Positions 1-7,948 of a DNA stretch of 36,713 nucleotides are shown here, in pieces; the stretch's first letter is position 1, and each line of letters starts with the position of its first letter. A model generated the notes under the pieces. That model had not been told where the DNA came from, did not search any database, and was given only the letters and a program-made list of their open reading frames with translations. The position numbers and the translations under genes are program-made. This DNA comes from an uncultured Prevotellaceae bacterium (lineage in GTDB: Bacteria; Bacteroidota; Bacteroidia; Bacteroidales; Bacteroidaceae). Where the stretch lies: positions 1 through 36,713 of the forward strand of contig CAMVFC010000023.1 in NCBI GenBank assembly GCA_947166655.1, written 5' to 3'.

Positions 1-63
1 GAACTGAGTGTTCCGGCTGGACTCGTTCGGGGGGAGAGTCCAGGGAGAGTCCAGAGAGAGTCC
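1..63. repeat. Left-edge hairpin repeat, copy 1, with 11-bp tandem
   Basis: Bases 1-41 closely match a second copy near 1616-1655, differing at a few positions. Each copy begins with GAACTGAGTGTTCC, which can fold (GAAC/GTTC), followed by GGACTC...GAGTCC, a second small stem. Only in this copy is GAGAGTCC repeated three times at 34-41, 45-52 and 56-63, an exact 11-base period. The window cuts the left side, so the true start of the element is not visible. No gene is seen here. The function is unknown; a dispersed intergenic repeat is the simplest reading. Confidence 0.6.
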
Positions 64-108
64 GGAATCCGTGTAATCTGCGGTTCCTCGAACAGCTGAA
101 ACTTCAAT

Positions 109-152
109 TCCTTAACGATAATCGAGTTTATCCTTAAGGGTAATCTTGTTTA
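109..152. repeat. Two tandem 22-bp direct repeats
   Basis: Two adjoining 22-base units, 109-130 and 131-152, both begin TCCTTAA and end GTTTA and agree at 18 of 22 positions. They are only weakly palindromic. The period equals that of the two larger intergenic arrays near 7949 and 17743, but the sequence is unrelated. I see no gene around them. Confidence 0.55.
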
Positions 153-188
153 TAGTCAATGGCGTGACTTTTTTTGGGGGGAGGGCAG

Positions 189-393
189 TTAAACCCAGAT
201 CGGTCATTAGACCAATATAAGGGCTATCAACGTTTATCTTCATTATTTATTGCAGTGATAAGACCCTCTGTTTTGGCATCTTTTCGCTTTTTACTCAGTC
301 ACAATGCCCGCATTGCTCCTTCGTTCAAAGCAAAAAGACTGCTCAAAACATAGGGCCTTCTCACTACAATTCTAATGACCGATCTGGGTTAAA
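189..393. mobile_element. MITE-like inverted-repeat element
   Basis: The 18-base sequence CCCAGATCGGTCATTAGA at 194-211 returns as its exact reverse complement at 371-388. Both ends are bordered on the outside by TTAAA (189-193 and 389-393), as expected for a 5-bp target duplication. The whole element is about 195 bp, too short for a transposase, and no meaningful reading frame lies inside. This is the form of a miniature inverted-repeat transposable element mobilised by a transposase encoded elsewhere. It ends about 120 bases before the glucanase start. I cannot assign the IS family from sequence alone. Confidence 0.7.
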
Positions 394-484
394 CTTTTTG
401 ACCGGAAGGATTAGGGCTGCAAAGAAATCGGCTAAGGGCGTAGAAAAAAACGAGGTCGCGGCATGGAGAGAGAGAATTTATTTC

Positions 485-492
485 TATCTTTG
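485..492 (+). promoter_or_regulatory. Bacteroidetes -7 box before GH16 gene
   Basis: TATCTTTG fits the -7 consensus TAnnTTTG of Bacteroidetes housekeeping promoters. It lies 22 bases before the chosen ATG, leaving a leader of roughly 15 nucleotides. A -33 element is not obvious. Confidence 0.55.
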
Positions 493-514
493 CCCCCACA
501 TAATTGTCTGCACT

Positions 515-1453
515 ATGAGAAAACAGCTTTGGGGTCTGGCTTTGCTGCTGGCCTCCCCCACCCTGACGTGGGCACAGAACGACACCGACACAAACACCGA
601 GGAGAGCATCGACACGAGCACCGACGGCCTCACACTGGTATGGCACGATGAGTTTGACGGCACAGGCGCACCGGACTCCACGCGCTGGACCTTCGAGCAC
701 GGCTTCGTGCGCAACCACGAACTGCAATGGTACCAACCGCAGAACGCCCGCGTCATCGACGGCGTGCTGCAGATCGTGGGCCGCAAGGAACGGGTGATGA
801 ACCCGAACTACAAGCAGGTGAGCAGCAACTGGAAAAAGAACCGCGCGACAGCGGAATACACGAGTGCCTGTCTGGAGAGCCGCGAGCGTTTCAGCTTCCG
901 CTACGGACGCCTGGAGGTGAAGGCACGCATCCCCGTCAGCCCGGGTGCATGGCCCGCCATCTGGACGCTGGGTAACCGCGGCGGATGGCCGGCTTGCGGC
1001 GAAATCGACATGATGGAATTCTACCGCGTGCCGCCATCGACGATGGGTATCCATCACGACCAGGCCTCGGACGAGCGTTCGGTGCCCATCATCCTGGCCA
1101 ACGCCTGCTGGCGCGGAGAGAACGGACGCGACGCGTGGAACACGAAGCGCATCCCCTTCACACACTTCACGCAGCGCGATGCCGACTGGGCCTCGAAGTT
1201 CCACGTCTGGCGCATGGACTGGACACCGGAGCACATAGCACTGTACCTGGACGACGAACTGCTGAACGAAATCCCCACGTCGCAGGCGGAACCCGCGACG
1301 GAGAGAGGCTTCAATCCCTTCCGCAACGACATCGAGGGCTTCGGACACTACATCCTGCTGAACCTGGCCATCGGCAGCAGTGGAGGACGTGTGGACGACA
1401 GTGCGTTCCCGATGGTGTACGAAGTGGACTACGTACGCGTGTACAAAAATTGA
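515..1453 (+). CDS. Secreted glycoside hydrolase family 16 (beta-glucanase type)
   Basis: A 312-residue exported enzyme. Residues 1-20 form a signal peptide (basic start, Leu/Ala-rich core, TWA-Q cleavage site), which is why the ATG at 515 is preferred over an upstream in-frame TTG. The GH16 signature GEIDMMEFY places the nucleophile at Glu163, the assisting Asp at 165 and the acid/base at Glu168. AWPAIW at 145-150 and the closing VDYVRVYKN are also typical of the family. GH16 enzymes cut beta-1,3 or beta-1,3/1,4 glucans or related galactans with retention; a laminarinase or lichenase-like activity is likely, but the substrate cannot be read from sequence. No lipobox is present, so a periplasmic or secreted location is expected. 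The stop codon lies inside an 8-bp tandem array. A TonB-dependent receptor converges on it; no SusD partner is present. Confidence 0.9.
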   Translation: MRKQLWGLALLLASPTLTWAQNDTDTNTEESIDTSTDGLTLVWHDEFDGTGAPDSTRWTFEHGFVRNHELQWYQPQNARVIDGVLQIVGRKERVMNPNYKQVSSNWKKNRATAEYTSACLESRERFSFRYGRLEVKARIPVSPGAWPAIWTLGNRGGWPACGEIDMMEFYRVPPSTMGIHHDQASDERSVPIILANACWRGENGRDAWNTKRIPFTHFTQRDADWASKFHVWRMDWTPEHIALYLDDELLNEIPTSQAEPATERGFNPFRNDIEGFGHYILLNLAIGSSGGRVDDSAFPMVYEVDYVRVYKN

Positions 1454-1528
1454 AAAATTGAAAAATTGAAAAATTGAAAGATTGAAAAATTGAAAAATTG
1501 AAAAATTGAAAAATTGAAAGATTGAAAT
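1449..1528. repeat. 8-bp tandem repeat overlapping GH16 stop
   Basis: About ten head-to-tail copies of ATTGAAAA. Units 4 and 9 are ATTGAAAG, and the tenth is degenerate (ATTGAAAT). The first unit contains the last codon and TGA stop of the glucanase gene. With a unit of 8, copy-number change would not alter the protein, because the stop sits in the first unit. It may evolve by slippage. Confidence 0.85.
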
Positions 1529-1610
1529 TCACTTTTCATTCTTCACTCTTTCACCTTCACTTATATCTGCTCTTATTAGGTAACCGCTCCCTCCCTTCAG
1601 GGTGCGAGGA

Positions 1611-1655
1611 AGACGGAACTGAGTGTTCCGTCTGGACTCACTCGGGGGGGAGTCC
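1611..1655. repeat. Double hairpin, copy 2 of the left-edge repeat
   Basis: AGACGGAAC (1611-1619) pairs perfectly with GTTCCGTCT (1625-1633) around a 5-base loop. Next to it GGACTC (1634-1639) pairs with GAGTCC (1650-1655). The stretch 1616-1655 repeats the first bases of the window. It lies between the converging glucanase and TonB-receptor genes, so it could stop transcription from both sides, but neither strand has a U-run after the stems. Confidence 0.6.
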
Positions 1656-1681
1656 GTTCACTCTTCACTTAAAAAGGTCTA

Positions 1682-3574
1682 TCAGAAGTTGACGCGGATG
1701 CCACCCATGAACGTGGCCTTGGGCATGGGGAAGCCCTCGTTGATCTCATAGCGCTGCGCCAACAGGTTCTCGCCCCTGAGCCAGAACTTCACCTGCGGGA
1801 AGAGATGATAGGCCACGGAGGCATTGACGAGGCAGAAAGATTCCTTTGACTCGGTAGTGACATTGGTGCAGAGACCACTCACATACTGCACTCCGGCGTT
1901 CAGTTCCAGACGACACAGACGGTAGGCCGCGCCCAGATAGCCTTTGTACTCGGGTGCAGCCAGCAGCGGACTGTCCATGTGGAGATAGCTGTGGTTGGTA
2001 GAGAGCGTCCAGTGACGGTCGGCACGGAAGGTGGCTTCGAGCTCCGCGCCATAGTGCTCGCGCCGCCCTGTATTGTAGTTGGCAGCACGGCCCAACGAGG
2101 ACACCATTGCTGTGCCGATGAGATTATCAGCTTTCAGATAGAAGAAATTCACGCCGTAAGTGAGACGGCCGTCTGCCAGCCGATGCTTCCAGGCCATCTC
2201 GTAGTTCCAGAGACGCTCGGGCTGCAGGTCGGGATTAGCGATGCCATAGAGGTACATCTCCTTGAGGTTAGGCACGCGGAAGCCCTTGCCCACGCTCAGT
2301 TTGAGCTGGCCTTCGCGGACGGGACGGAAGACGAGACCGCCCTGCGGCACCCATTCGCCGCCGGCCTCGCTGTGATGGTCGTAGCGCACTCCGGCTTCGA
2401 AGGTGAGCCACGGGGTGAGGTCCTGACGGAAATCCACATAGCCGGCCAGCTCGGTGAGGTCCTTGTCGAGGGGATAGTGCATGTTCTGCTCCATCGGGCG
2501 GTTCAGGCGTTCGCCGGTGGCGATGCTGCTGTTCCAGCATTCACCATGGATGTTCTGGTAGTCGAAGCCCAGCGTAAGCCAGTTGCCCGCCCACAGAGCG
2601 ATGCCCTGATGGAGACTGACGCCTGACAGGGCGTCGAGCGAACGAAAATAGAAGTCGCGTGCAGCAGCCGCAGCGGCGTGCCCGTCGTTGATCTTATGCC
2701 GACCGAAATTATGGTAGACATGAAGGGCGCCGCTGGTGCTGCCATAGTGGTTCTCAACGACGAGTTCGGCCGCGCCGCGGTTGATCCACTGACGGGCATC
2801 GAGCAGCGGCGACGCCTCGGTGCCGGGATTGGAAGCGGCGAAATGGGTGAAGTTGAAAGAACCCCAGGCTCGCCAGTGGGAGGTGAGGTCGTAGCCCACC
2901 TTAGCAAAACCGCCATACTGATAGAAGCCCATCGAGGGACGATGGTTGTCAGAGCCCTGATAGTTCAAGGCCACATCGCTGAAGAAGCGGCCCACCCGCA
3001 CACGGCTGTGGAAGTCGGCCTGCACGGAGTTATAGGAACCGATGCCAAGGCTCAGTCCGCTGTGTACTCCCTGGGCAGGGTCTTGCCGCGTGATGATATT
3101 GACGACACCGCCCATAGCATTGGAGCCGTAGAGGAGCGACGCCGGTCCGCGCACTACTTCGACTCGCTCGGCCAGCATCGTCTGATAGGCATCGGCGATG
3201 GCATGGCCGAAGATGCCCTGATACTGCGGGTGGCCGTCGACAAGCACCAAGGCCCGTCCAGTGCCGGTGTCCAAGCCACGCAGACTGATGCCGCCTGCGG
3301 CACCTCCGCTGACGCCATAGCCCATAACGCCCCGCTGCGTGACAAAAGCATTGGGTACGAGTTCGCTGAGCGTGGGCAGGATATCGGTACGCTCCATGCG
3401 GTTCTGCTGGTCTGACGAGAGGATGGAGACGGTGGGGACGATGAGACGTTCGGGGGCCGCCACGCGGGTGCCCGTGACGACGATATCGTGCATGAGGCTG
3501 TCTGCCAGCACGTTTTCAGCGGACGACATCTGGACACAGCCGAACAGGGCGGAGAGAATCAACGCTGCTTTCAT
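1682..3574 (-). CDS. TonB-dependent outer-membrane receptor
   Basis: A 630-residue receptor of the BtuB/CirA size class. A signal peptide ends near MSSA-EN. A TonB-box-like HDIVVTGTR follows at about residues 29-37, then the plug domain (GYGVSGGAAGGISLRGLD, VEVVRGPASLLYGSNAMGG, VVNIITR), then a long beta-barrel with many aromatic-ended strands and a C-terminal Phe (GGIRVNF). Such receptors import cobalamin, siderophores, haem or sugars using energy from TonB. I see no cobalamin riboswitch upstream and no SusD-like partner, so the cargo is unassigned; the short length argues against the SusC class. The ATG at 3574 is chosen because the encoded signal peptide starts there and two -7 boxes lie just upstream; an upstream in-frame extension would run through them. 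Confidence 0.92.
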   Translation of the reverse strand: MKAALILSALFGCVQMSSAENVLADSLMHDIVVTGTRVAAPERLIVPTVSILSSDQQNRMERTDILPTLSELVPNAFVTQRGVMGYGVSGGAAGGISLRGLDTGTGRALVLVDGHPQYQGIFGHAIADAYQTMLAERVEVVRGPASLLYGSNAMGGVVNIITRQDPAQGVHSGLSLGIGSYNSVQADFHSRVRVGRFFSDVALNYQGSDNHRPSMGFYQYGGFAKVGYDLTSHWRAWGSFNFTHFAASNPGTEASPLLDARQWINRGAAELVVENHYGSTSGALHVYHNFGRHKINDGHAAAAAARDFYFRSLDALSGVSLHQGIALWAGNWLTLGFDYQNIHGECWNSSIATGERLNRPMEQNMHYPLDKDLTELAGYVDFRQDLTPWLTFEAGVRYDHHSEAGGEWVPQGGLVFRPVREGQLKLSVGKGFRVPNLKEMYLYGIANPDLQPERLWNYEMAWKHRLADGRLTYGVNFFYLKADNLIGTAMVSSLGRAANYNTGRREHYGAELEATFRADRHWTLSTNHSYLHMDSPLLAAPEYKGYLGAAYRLCRLELNAGVQYVSGLCTNVTTESKESFCLVNASVAYHLFPQVKFWLRGENLLAQRYEINEGFPMPKATFMGGIRVNF

Positions 3575-3607
3575 ACTTTTTTGTGTGGCTCTTCGTAATT
3601 TCGGCCG

Positions 3608-3615
3608 CAAAAATA
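3608..3615 (-). promoter_or_regulatory. -7 box, proximal, TonB receptor
   Basis: On the minus strand this reads TATTTTTG, matching TAnnTTTG, 33 bases before the receptor start. It is part of a 15-base direct repeat (3604-3618) that recurs at 3645-3659. Confidence 0.5.
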
Positions 3616-3637
3616 AGTCTTTTCCTCGAAATATGAT

Positions 3638-3645
3638 TAACTTTG
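3638..3645 (+). promoter_or_regulatory. -7 box, ridA direction
   Basis: TAACTTTG matches TAnnTTTG on the plus strand. It would give a leader of about 130 nucleotides before ridA. It lies next to the distal minus-strand box, so the region looks divergent. Confidence 0.4.
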
Positions 3646-3648
3646 CCG

Positions 3649-3656
3649 CAAAAATA
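3649..3656 (-). promoter_or_regulatory. -7 box, distal, TonB receptor
   Basis: A second TATTTTTG on the minus strand, 41 bases upstream of the first, within the exact 15-base repeat GCCGCAAAAATAAGT. Two start sites or a duplicated promoter segment are possible. Confidence 0.45.
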
Positions 3657-3781
3657 AGTGGAAAAACTTCGAAAATCCTTTCACGCTGCGCTATGAGATC
3701 CACAAATATGAGCGCACAGAGGAAAGGCTCTTACGGAGGTTTGCCCGCAAAACTTTAATCACGTAACGAACTACAAGTACA

Positions 3782-4159
3782 ATGAAAGCAATCAGCACCA
3801 ATGCCGCACCGGCGGCCATCGGCCCCTACTCACAAGCCATTCACGCAGGCGACTTCATCTTCTGCTCGGGACAACTGCCCATCGACCCCGCCACAGGAAC
3901 CTTCCCAGAAGGGGGCATCGAGGCGCAGACACAGCAGTCGCTGGCCAACATCCAGGCCATCCTCAAGGAAGCGGGAACAGACATGATGCACGTGGTGAAG
4001 ACAACCGTCTTCCTGGCATCCATGGATGACTTTGCCGCAATGAATAAGATTTACGCAGAAGCCTTCAGCGCCCCGTTCCCCGCGCGCTCGGCCGTCGCCG
4101 TAAAGACGCTGCCGAAGGGCGCGCTCGTAGAAATCGAGTGCATCGCCACGACCTACTGA
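3782..4159 (+). CDS. ridA: RidA family enamine/imine deaminase
   Basis: 125 residues, the full length of the RidA (YjgF/YER057c/UK114) family. The family clears reactive 2-aminoacrylate and related imines released by PLP enzymes such as threonine dehydratase, yielding keto acids and ammonia in the cytoplasm. The start AISTNAAPAAIGPYSQA, the mid-section FCSGQLPIDP and the end ARSAVAVKTLPKGALVEIE are hallmark blocks. Arg102 and Glu117 match the substrate-binding Arg and catalytic-site Glu of the active RidA subfamily. It is transcribed alone; its last 7 bases overlap the 3' end of the converging DUF4270 gene. Confidence 0.95.
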   Translation: MKAISTNAAPAAIGPYSQAIHAGDFIFCSGQLPIDPATGTFPEGGIEAQTQQSLANIQAILKEAGTDMMHVVKTTVFLASMDDFAAMNKIYAEAFSAPFPARSAVAVKTLPKGALVEIECIATTY

Positions 4160-5583
4160 TAACGGCTGTAGATGACCTGTATGTTCAGCGGTTGAGTACC
4201 GCCGACCAGACGGGTGCTGGACAGCGAGAAGTCGTGACTGACCGAGGTGAAATAGGACACGCCTGTCGAGGAATTGGTGGCCGTAGGTGCCTTGACAGGT
4301 ATCACGCGCACGCTGTTCCAACCCGCGTGAGCGGCATTCCAACCGTCTGAGTCGAGACCTTCTCTCTTCATCCCCTGTTGCTTCTGATGGTACATCCACG
4401 AAAGCAACCGGGAGATGTTGGGGAAGACATAGGTGTTGTAGTTGGAGTCGAACGAAGAGACAAAGGTCGTCTCGCCGTCGGGCACTTCATGGTTCTTGAA
4501 GAAAGAGACGGCACGCGTCGAGGGCACCATGAGCACCTGGCTTGGGGTGCCGAAGGCATAGTCACTCTGCAGCGCATTGTAGCGCGTGAGGACAATGCGT
4601 GCACGGTTGATACTATCGTTCTCGTGCCCGCGGAAGATTTCGTCGACGGGCAACGTCAGCTCCGTGGCAATGCCGACAGGGGCCTTCAGATAAGTGTAAG
4701 GGTGCTCGCCTGCAATGAGTTCATCGAGACCGTCGCTGTCGAAGTGAGTGCTCTGGATGACTTCCGGCGTGGCCGAGAAACGGACGATGCCGGTATAGAC
4801 GGAGTCGAGTGCTGTGTCGTTATAGCGGAAATAGATGTTGAGCGCACTGACATCCAGCGACAGCAGCGTGCCCTCGCCGCTTTCCAACTTAAAATAGAAG
4901 CCGGGGCACACGTGGTGGATGAACTGCCAGGAGTCGCGAAAGTATTCGGGATGCTCCCTCATGGTGCGGAGAATGTTGGTGCCATAGGAGACAGGCAGGA
5001 GGATGCGCACATTGTCGTTGTGCGTGGTACTGGTACGCTCGGAATCGGACAGCGTATAGTCCTCGGGAGTAAAGACCTTGGTGGTCAGAGGCTGTGCACC
5101 GGCAGGGAGATAGGACATGACGTCCAGATCGGTGTAGTAGGTCCAGTCTTCTCGCATCACATTGGCTGTGTCGAGTTCGTAGACACTGAGCTTCATCGGG
5201 TTGTCGCCATCGCCATAATAGCTGCTGAAGTACAGACGAAGCTCAACGGAATCGGCGTGCAGCAAACTGTCCTCGCCGAAGATCAGATGGGAGTCATTCG
5301 GCAGGGAATAGTTCTCGAAGGTATGAAACTGTGCTACGAATTCCGCACGCAGGGAGGCATTAGTCTCTGGGTCGACGATCTGCCCGAAGAAACACTGCGA
5401 ACTATTGGCTATCACTGAATCGACAGCCACGGAACGTGATGTGATTTGAAACTGCTCAGAAGAGGATGCGACCGCGTCCGTGTCCGAGAAGACACCCATT
5501 GACGTCGAGTCAGTATCACAGGCTGCCAGACAAAGAGCAATGACTGGCAGTATGGCGCTGTACGCCCAAAAATGTTTGTTCAT
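4153..5583 (-). CDS. DUF4270-type lipoprotein
   Basis: 476 residues with a lipoprotein signal peptide: hydrophobic stretch 8-21 and lipobox CLAAC with Cys22 as the lipidation site. The rest is rich in beta-strands, with a middle block on secondary-structure-like repeats of Asp/Ser/Thr. Its composition and position match the Bacteroidetes family DUF4270, whose function is not known. The start overlaps the stop of the upstream glycogen-synthase-like gene by 4 bases (ATGA), implying coupled translation, and this pairing is to my knowledge recurrent in Bacteroidales next to panC. Its 3' end overlaps ridA by 7 bases. A cell-surface or periplasm-facing role is an inference from the lipobox only. 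Confidence 0.75.
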   Translation of the reverse strand: MNKHFWAYSAILPVIALCLAACDTDSTSMGVFSDTDAVASSSEQFQITSRSVAVDSVIANSSQCFFGQIVDPETNASLRAEFVAQFHTFENYSLPNDSHLIFGEDSLLHADSVELRLYFSSYYGDGDNPMKLSVYELDTANVMREDWTYYTDLDVMSYLPAGAQPLTTKVFTPEDYTLSDSERTSTTHNDNVRILLPVSYGTNILRTMREHPEYFRDSWQFIHHVCPGFYFKLESGEGTLLSLDVSALNIYFRYNDTALDSVYTGIVRFSATPEVIQSTHFDSDGLDELIAGEHPYTYLKAPVGIATELTLPVDEIFRGHENDSINRARIVLTRYNALQSDYAFGTPSQVLMVPSTRAVSFFKNHEVPDGETTFVSSFDSNYNTYVFPNISRLLSWMYHQKQQGMKREGLDSDGWNAAHAGWNSVRVIPVKAPTATNSSTGVSYFTSVSHDFSLSSTRLVGGTQPLNIQVIYSRYQ

Positions 5584-6434
5584 TCGAATCCGTTATCTTT
5601 TGACAAATCTTCTTTCCCCTCGCTCCAGATGTCATCGAAGAAATCGACGACCTCTGTCGAGATGCCCTCACTCTGCAAGTTGACGTCCTCCATGACGGGA
5701 ATGCCGCGCTGCTTGGCATAGTCGATAAGCTCCTCGTCGCGCTGCGCAGGAGTGACAAGCAGGGCATCGCTGTAGTCAATGGCCAAGTGATAAAGGTCGC
5801 GGATGGTCATCGTCTCCGGATACTTGTCTAGCTCGTTGCCCTCCATGCCCTTGAAAAAGAGACTGGCACGGAACTGCTCAGAAAGAGGGTTCTTCAGGTC
5901 GCAGGGACCGGGTGAGAAGATGATGCGGCTGTCGCGGAAAGATGGTTCTTCGCGATAGCTTGTTTTAATATAAATCGGTGCCACGGCGGAAATCCACCCC
6001 TGACAATGGATGATGTCGGGCACCCAACGGAGCTTCTTGACCGTCTCCAGGACGCCACGGGCGTAGAAGATGGCACGCTCGCCGTTGTCGCCGTACTCGA
6101 CACCTTTCTCATCGCAAGCGCCGAGACGCCGCATGAAGTAGTCGTCGTTGTCTATGAAATAGACCTGCATACGGGCCGAAGGAATGGAGGCCACCTTGAG
6201 AATAAGCAGATGGTCCGTCTCATCGATGATCAAGTTCATTCCCGAAAGACGAATCACCTCGTGGAGCTGCATACGACGTTCATTGACGTTGCCCCACTTT
6301 GGCATAAACGTTCTGATCTCACGGCCTTTTTCCTGAACGAACTGCGGGACCTTACGACCGAGCAAAGACAAATCACTTTCCTCGACATAAGGCGTGATTT
6401 CCTGCGTGACAAATAAGACTCTCTTCGACTTCAT
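5580..6434 (-). CDS. Lone glycogen/starch-synthase N-terminal domain (GT5)
   Basis: 284 residues resembling only the N-terminal Rossmann half of GT5 glycogen synthase: [15 protein letters not shown], the block [31 protein letters not shown] complete synthase is about 480 residues and needs the C-terminal half that carries most of the nucleotide-sugar site; that half is absent here and not encoded nearby. The acceptor-site motif KxGGL near the N-terminus is replaced by [11 protein letters not shown]. Catalysis is therefore doubtful, and a binding or regulatory role is possible. The ATG at 6434 is chosen because the -7 box overlaps the upstream TTG alternative. It is coupled to the DUF4270 gene and divergent from panC. 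Confidence 0.8.
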   Translation of the reverse strand: MKSKRVLFVTQEITPYVEESDLSLLGRKVPQFVQEKGREIRTFMPKWGNVNERRMQLHEVIRLSGMNLIIDETDHLLILKVASIPSARMQVYFIDNDDYFMRRLGACDEKGVEYGDNGERAIFYARGVLETVKKLRWVPDIIHCQGWISAVAPIYIKTSYREEPSFRDSRIIFSPGPCDLKNPLSEQFRASLFFKGMEGNELDKYPETMTIRDLYHLAIDYSDALLVTPAQRDEELIDYAKQRGIPVMEDVNLQSEGISTEVVDFFDDIWSEGKEDLSKDNGFE

Positions 6435-6461
6435 TGCGACGAATATTTGCGTTTCGTGATG

Positions 6462-6469
6462 CAAAGATA
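6462..6469 (-). promoter_or_regulatory. -7 box, GT5-domain/DUF4270 operon
   Basis: Reads TATCTTTG on the minus strand, matching TAnnTTTG, 27 bases before the ATG at 6434. It rules out the upstream TTG at 6464 as a useful start. Confidence 0.55.
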
Positions 6470-6629
6470 TATAAAAAAACTCGGATATTTACAAAGTAAG
6501 GGCCAAGAAAGTGCCTTAAATGCTTCATTTTTGCAAAATATTTACATTTTTCCTTCTCCATTTGGCGATTTATATGTTATTTTGCACCGCTTTTTGAAGG
6601 CAACATGCCTATCAGCCAATAACACAAGA

Positions 6630-7475
6630 ATGAAAACCATTACATCAATTAAAGAACTCAAAGAGTTGCTCGCCGAGGCCCGCGCCGCGGGAAAATCCAT
6701 AGGGCTGGTGCCCACCATGGGAGCGCTCCATGAGGGACATGCGTCGCTCGTCCGCCGCTCGGTTTCCGAGAACGACGTGACGGTGGTCAGCATCTTTCTC
6801 AACCCTACTCAGTTCAACGATAAAAAAGATCTGGAGCGTTATCCGCGCACCCTGGAGGCAGACTGCAGCCTGCTCGAGAAGTACGGCGCACAAATCGCTT
6901 TCGCTCCCAGCGTGGCCGAGATTTATCCAGAACCCGACACACGCCACTTCTCCTATCCTCCCACAGACAGCGTGATGGAAGGGGCACGCCGACCGGGACA
7001 TTTCAACGGCGTCTGCCAGATCGTTTCAAAGCTGTTTAGCTACGTCGAGCCCGACCGCGCCTACTTCGGCGAGAAGGACTTTCAGCAGATAGCCGTCATC
7101 CGCCGCTTGGTGGCCGACCTGGGCTTCAAACTGCAGGTGGTGCCCTGCCCTGTCATCCGTGAACAAGACGGCCTGGCGATGTCGAGCCGCAACACGCTGC
7201 TCACGCCCGACGAACGGGCCATCGCACCCCAGATCTACGCCGCACTGAGCGCCAGCCGCGACTTCGCACGCTCGCATTCCGTGACAGAGACCATTCAGTA
7301 TGTCACCGCACGCATCGACGCTGTGCCAGGACTCTGCGTGGAGTATTTCAGCATCGTCGATGCCGACACGCTGGCCGACGTCCGCACGTGGGATGCTGCT
7401 CCGGCCATCGTAGGATGCATCACGGTCTACTGCGGCAGTAAGCCAATCCGACTCATCGACCATATTCATTATTGA
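6630..7475 (+). CDS. panC: Pantoate--beta-alanine ligase (pantothenate synthetase)
   Basis: 281 residues, normal family length. It joins pantoate and beta-alanine with ATP, through a pantoyl-adenylate, to give pantothenate in the cytoplasm. The ATP-binding block [12 protein letters not shown] contains the HxGH pair His34/His37; [29 protein letters not shown] and the KMSKS-like MSSRN complete the family pattern. The start at 6630 gives the usual [10 protein letters not shown] opening; an in-frame upstream extension to 6447 lacks family similarity. It is followed 13 bases later by panD, which makes the beta-alanine it uses. The promoter is weak by eye: TTATTTTG at 6577-6584 is one base off consensus. 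Confidence 0.97.
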   Translation: MKTITSIKELKELLAEARAAGKSIGLVPTMGALHEGHASLVRRSVSENDVTVVSIFLNPTQFNDKKDLERYPRTLEADCSLLEKYGAQIAFAPSVAEIYPEPDTRHFSYPPTDSVMEGARRPGHFNGVCQIVSKLFSYVEPDRAYFGEKDFQQIAVIRRLVADLGFKLQVVPCPVIREQDGLAMSSRNTLLTPDERAIAPQIYAALSASRDFARSHSVTETIQYVTARIDAVPGLCVEYFSIVDADTLADVRTWDAAPAIVGCITVYCGSKPIRLIDHIHY

Positions 7476-7488
7476 GTAGAACGTTGAA

Positions 7489-7833
7489 ATGATTATCGAA
7501 GTCCTGAAATCCAAGATTCACTGCGCCACTGTGACGGAAGCGAACCTGCACTACATGGGTAGCATCACCATCGACGAAGCACTGATGGATGCCGCCGGCC
7601 TCATCGCAGGCGAGCGTGTTTACATTGTTAACAACAACAATGGCGAACGGTTCGACACCTACATCATCAAGGGACCACGCGAGAGCGGCTGCATCTGCCT
7701 CAACGGCGCAGCAGCACGAAAAGTGCAAGTGGGCGACGTGGTTATCATCATGTCATACGCCCACATGGACCTTGAGGAGGCCAAAGTCTTTCAGCCGAAA
7801 GTCATCTTCCCCGATGAGCACAACAGGGTCTAA
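7489..7833 (+). CDS. panD: Aspartate 1-decarboxylase proenzyme
   Basis: 114 residues, the standard size. It decarboxylates L-aspartate to beta-alanine for pantothenate synthesis. The enzyme cleaves itself between Gly24 and Ser25 (YMGSITID), turning Ser25 into the pyruvoyl cofactor. Lys9 in [28 protein letters not shown] and [20 protein letters not shown] are family blocks. It lies directly after panC in what looks like a two-gene operon. The following gap holds a palindromic 22-bp array. Confidence 0.97.
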   Translation: MIIEVLKSKIHCATVTEANLHYMGSITIDEALMDAAGLIAGERVYIVNNNNGERFDTYIIKGPRESGCICLNGAAARKVQVGDVVIIMSYAHMDLEEAKVFQPKVIFPDEHNRV

Positions 7834-7948
7834 AGCATAAGCCCCGGCAAAGGACTGATCCTATCCGTACATAGGACATTAAATAATTCAACTGTTCAGG
7901 GCATCAGGTCATACTTCGACACTTAGGTCTCTTGAACCAACACATCCA

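Noticed and set aside
194-388. Complete insertion sequence
   Set aside because: Only 195 bp between the ends and no transposase frame.
3575-3781. Cobalamin riboswitch for the TonB receptor
   Set aside because: No B12 box or the conserved core could be found in either strand of this short region.
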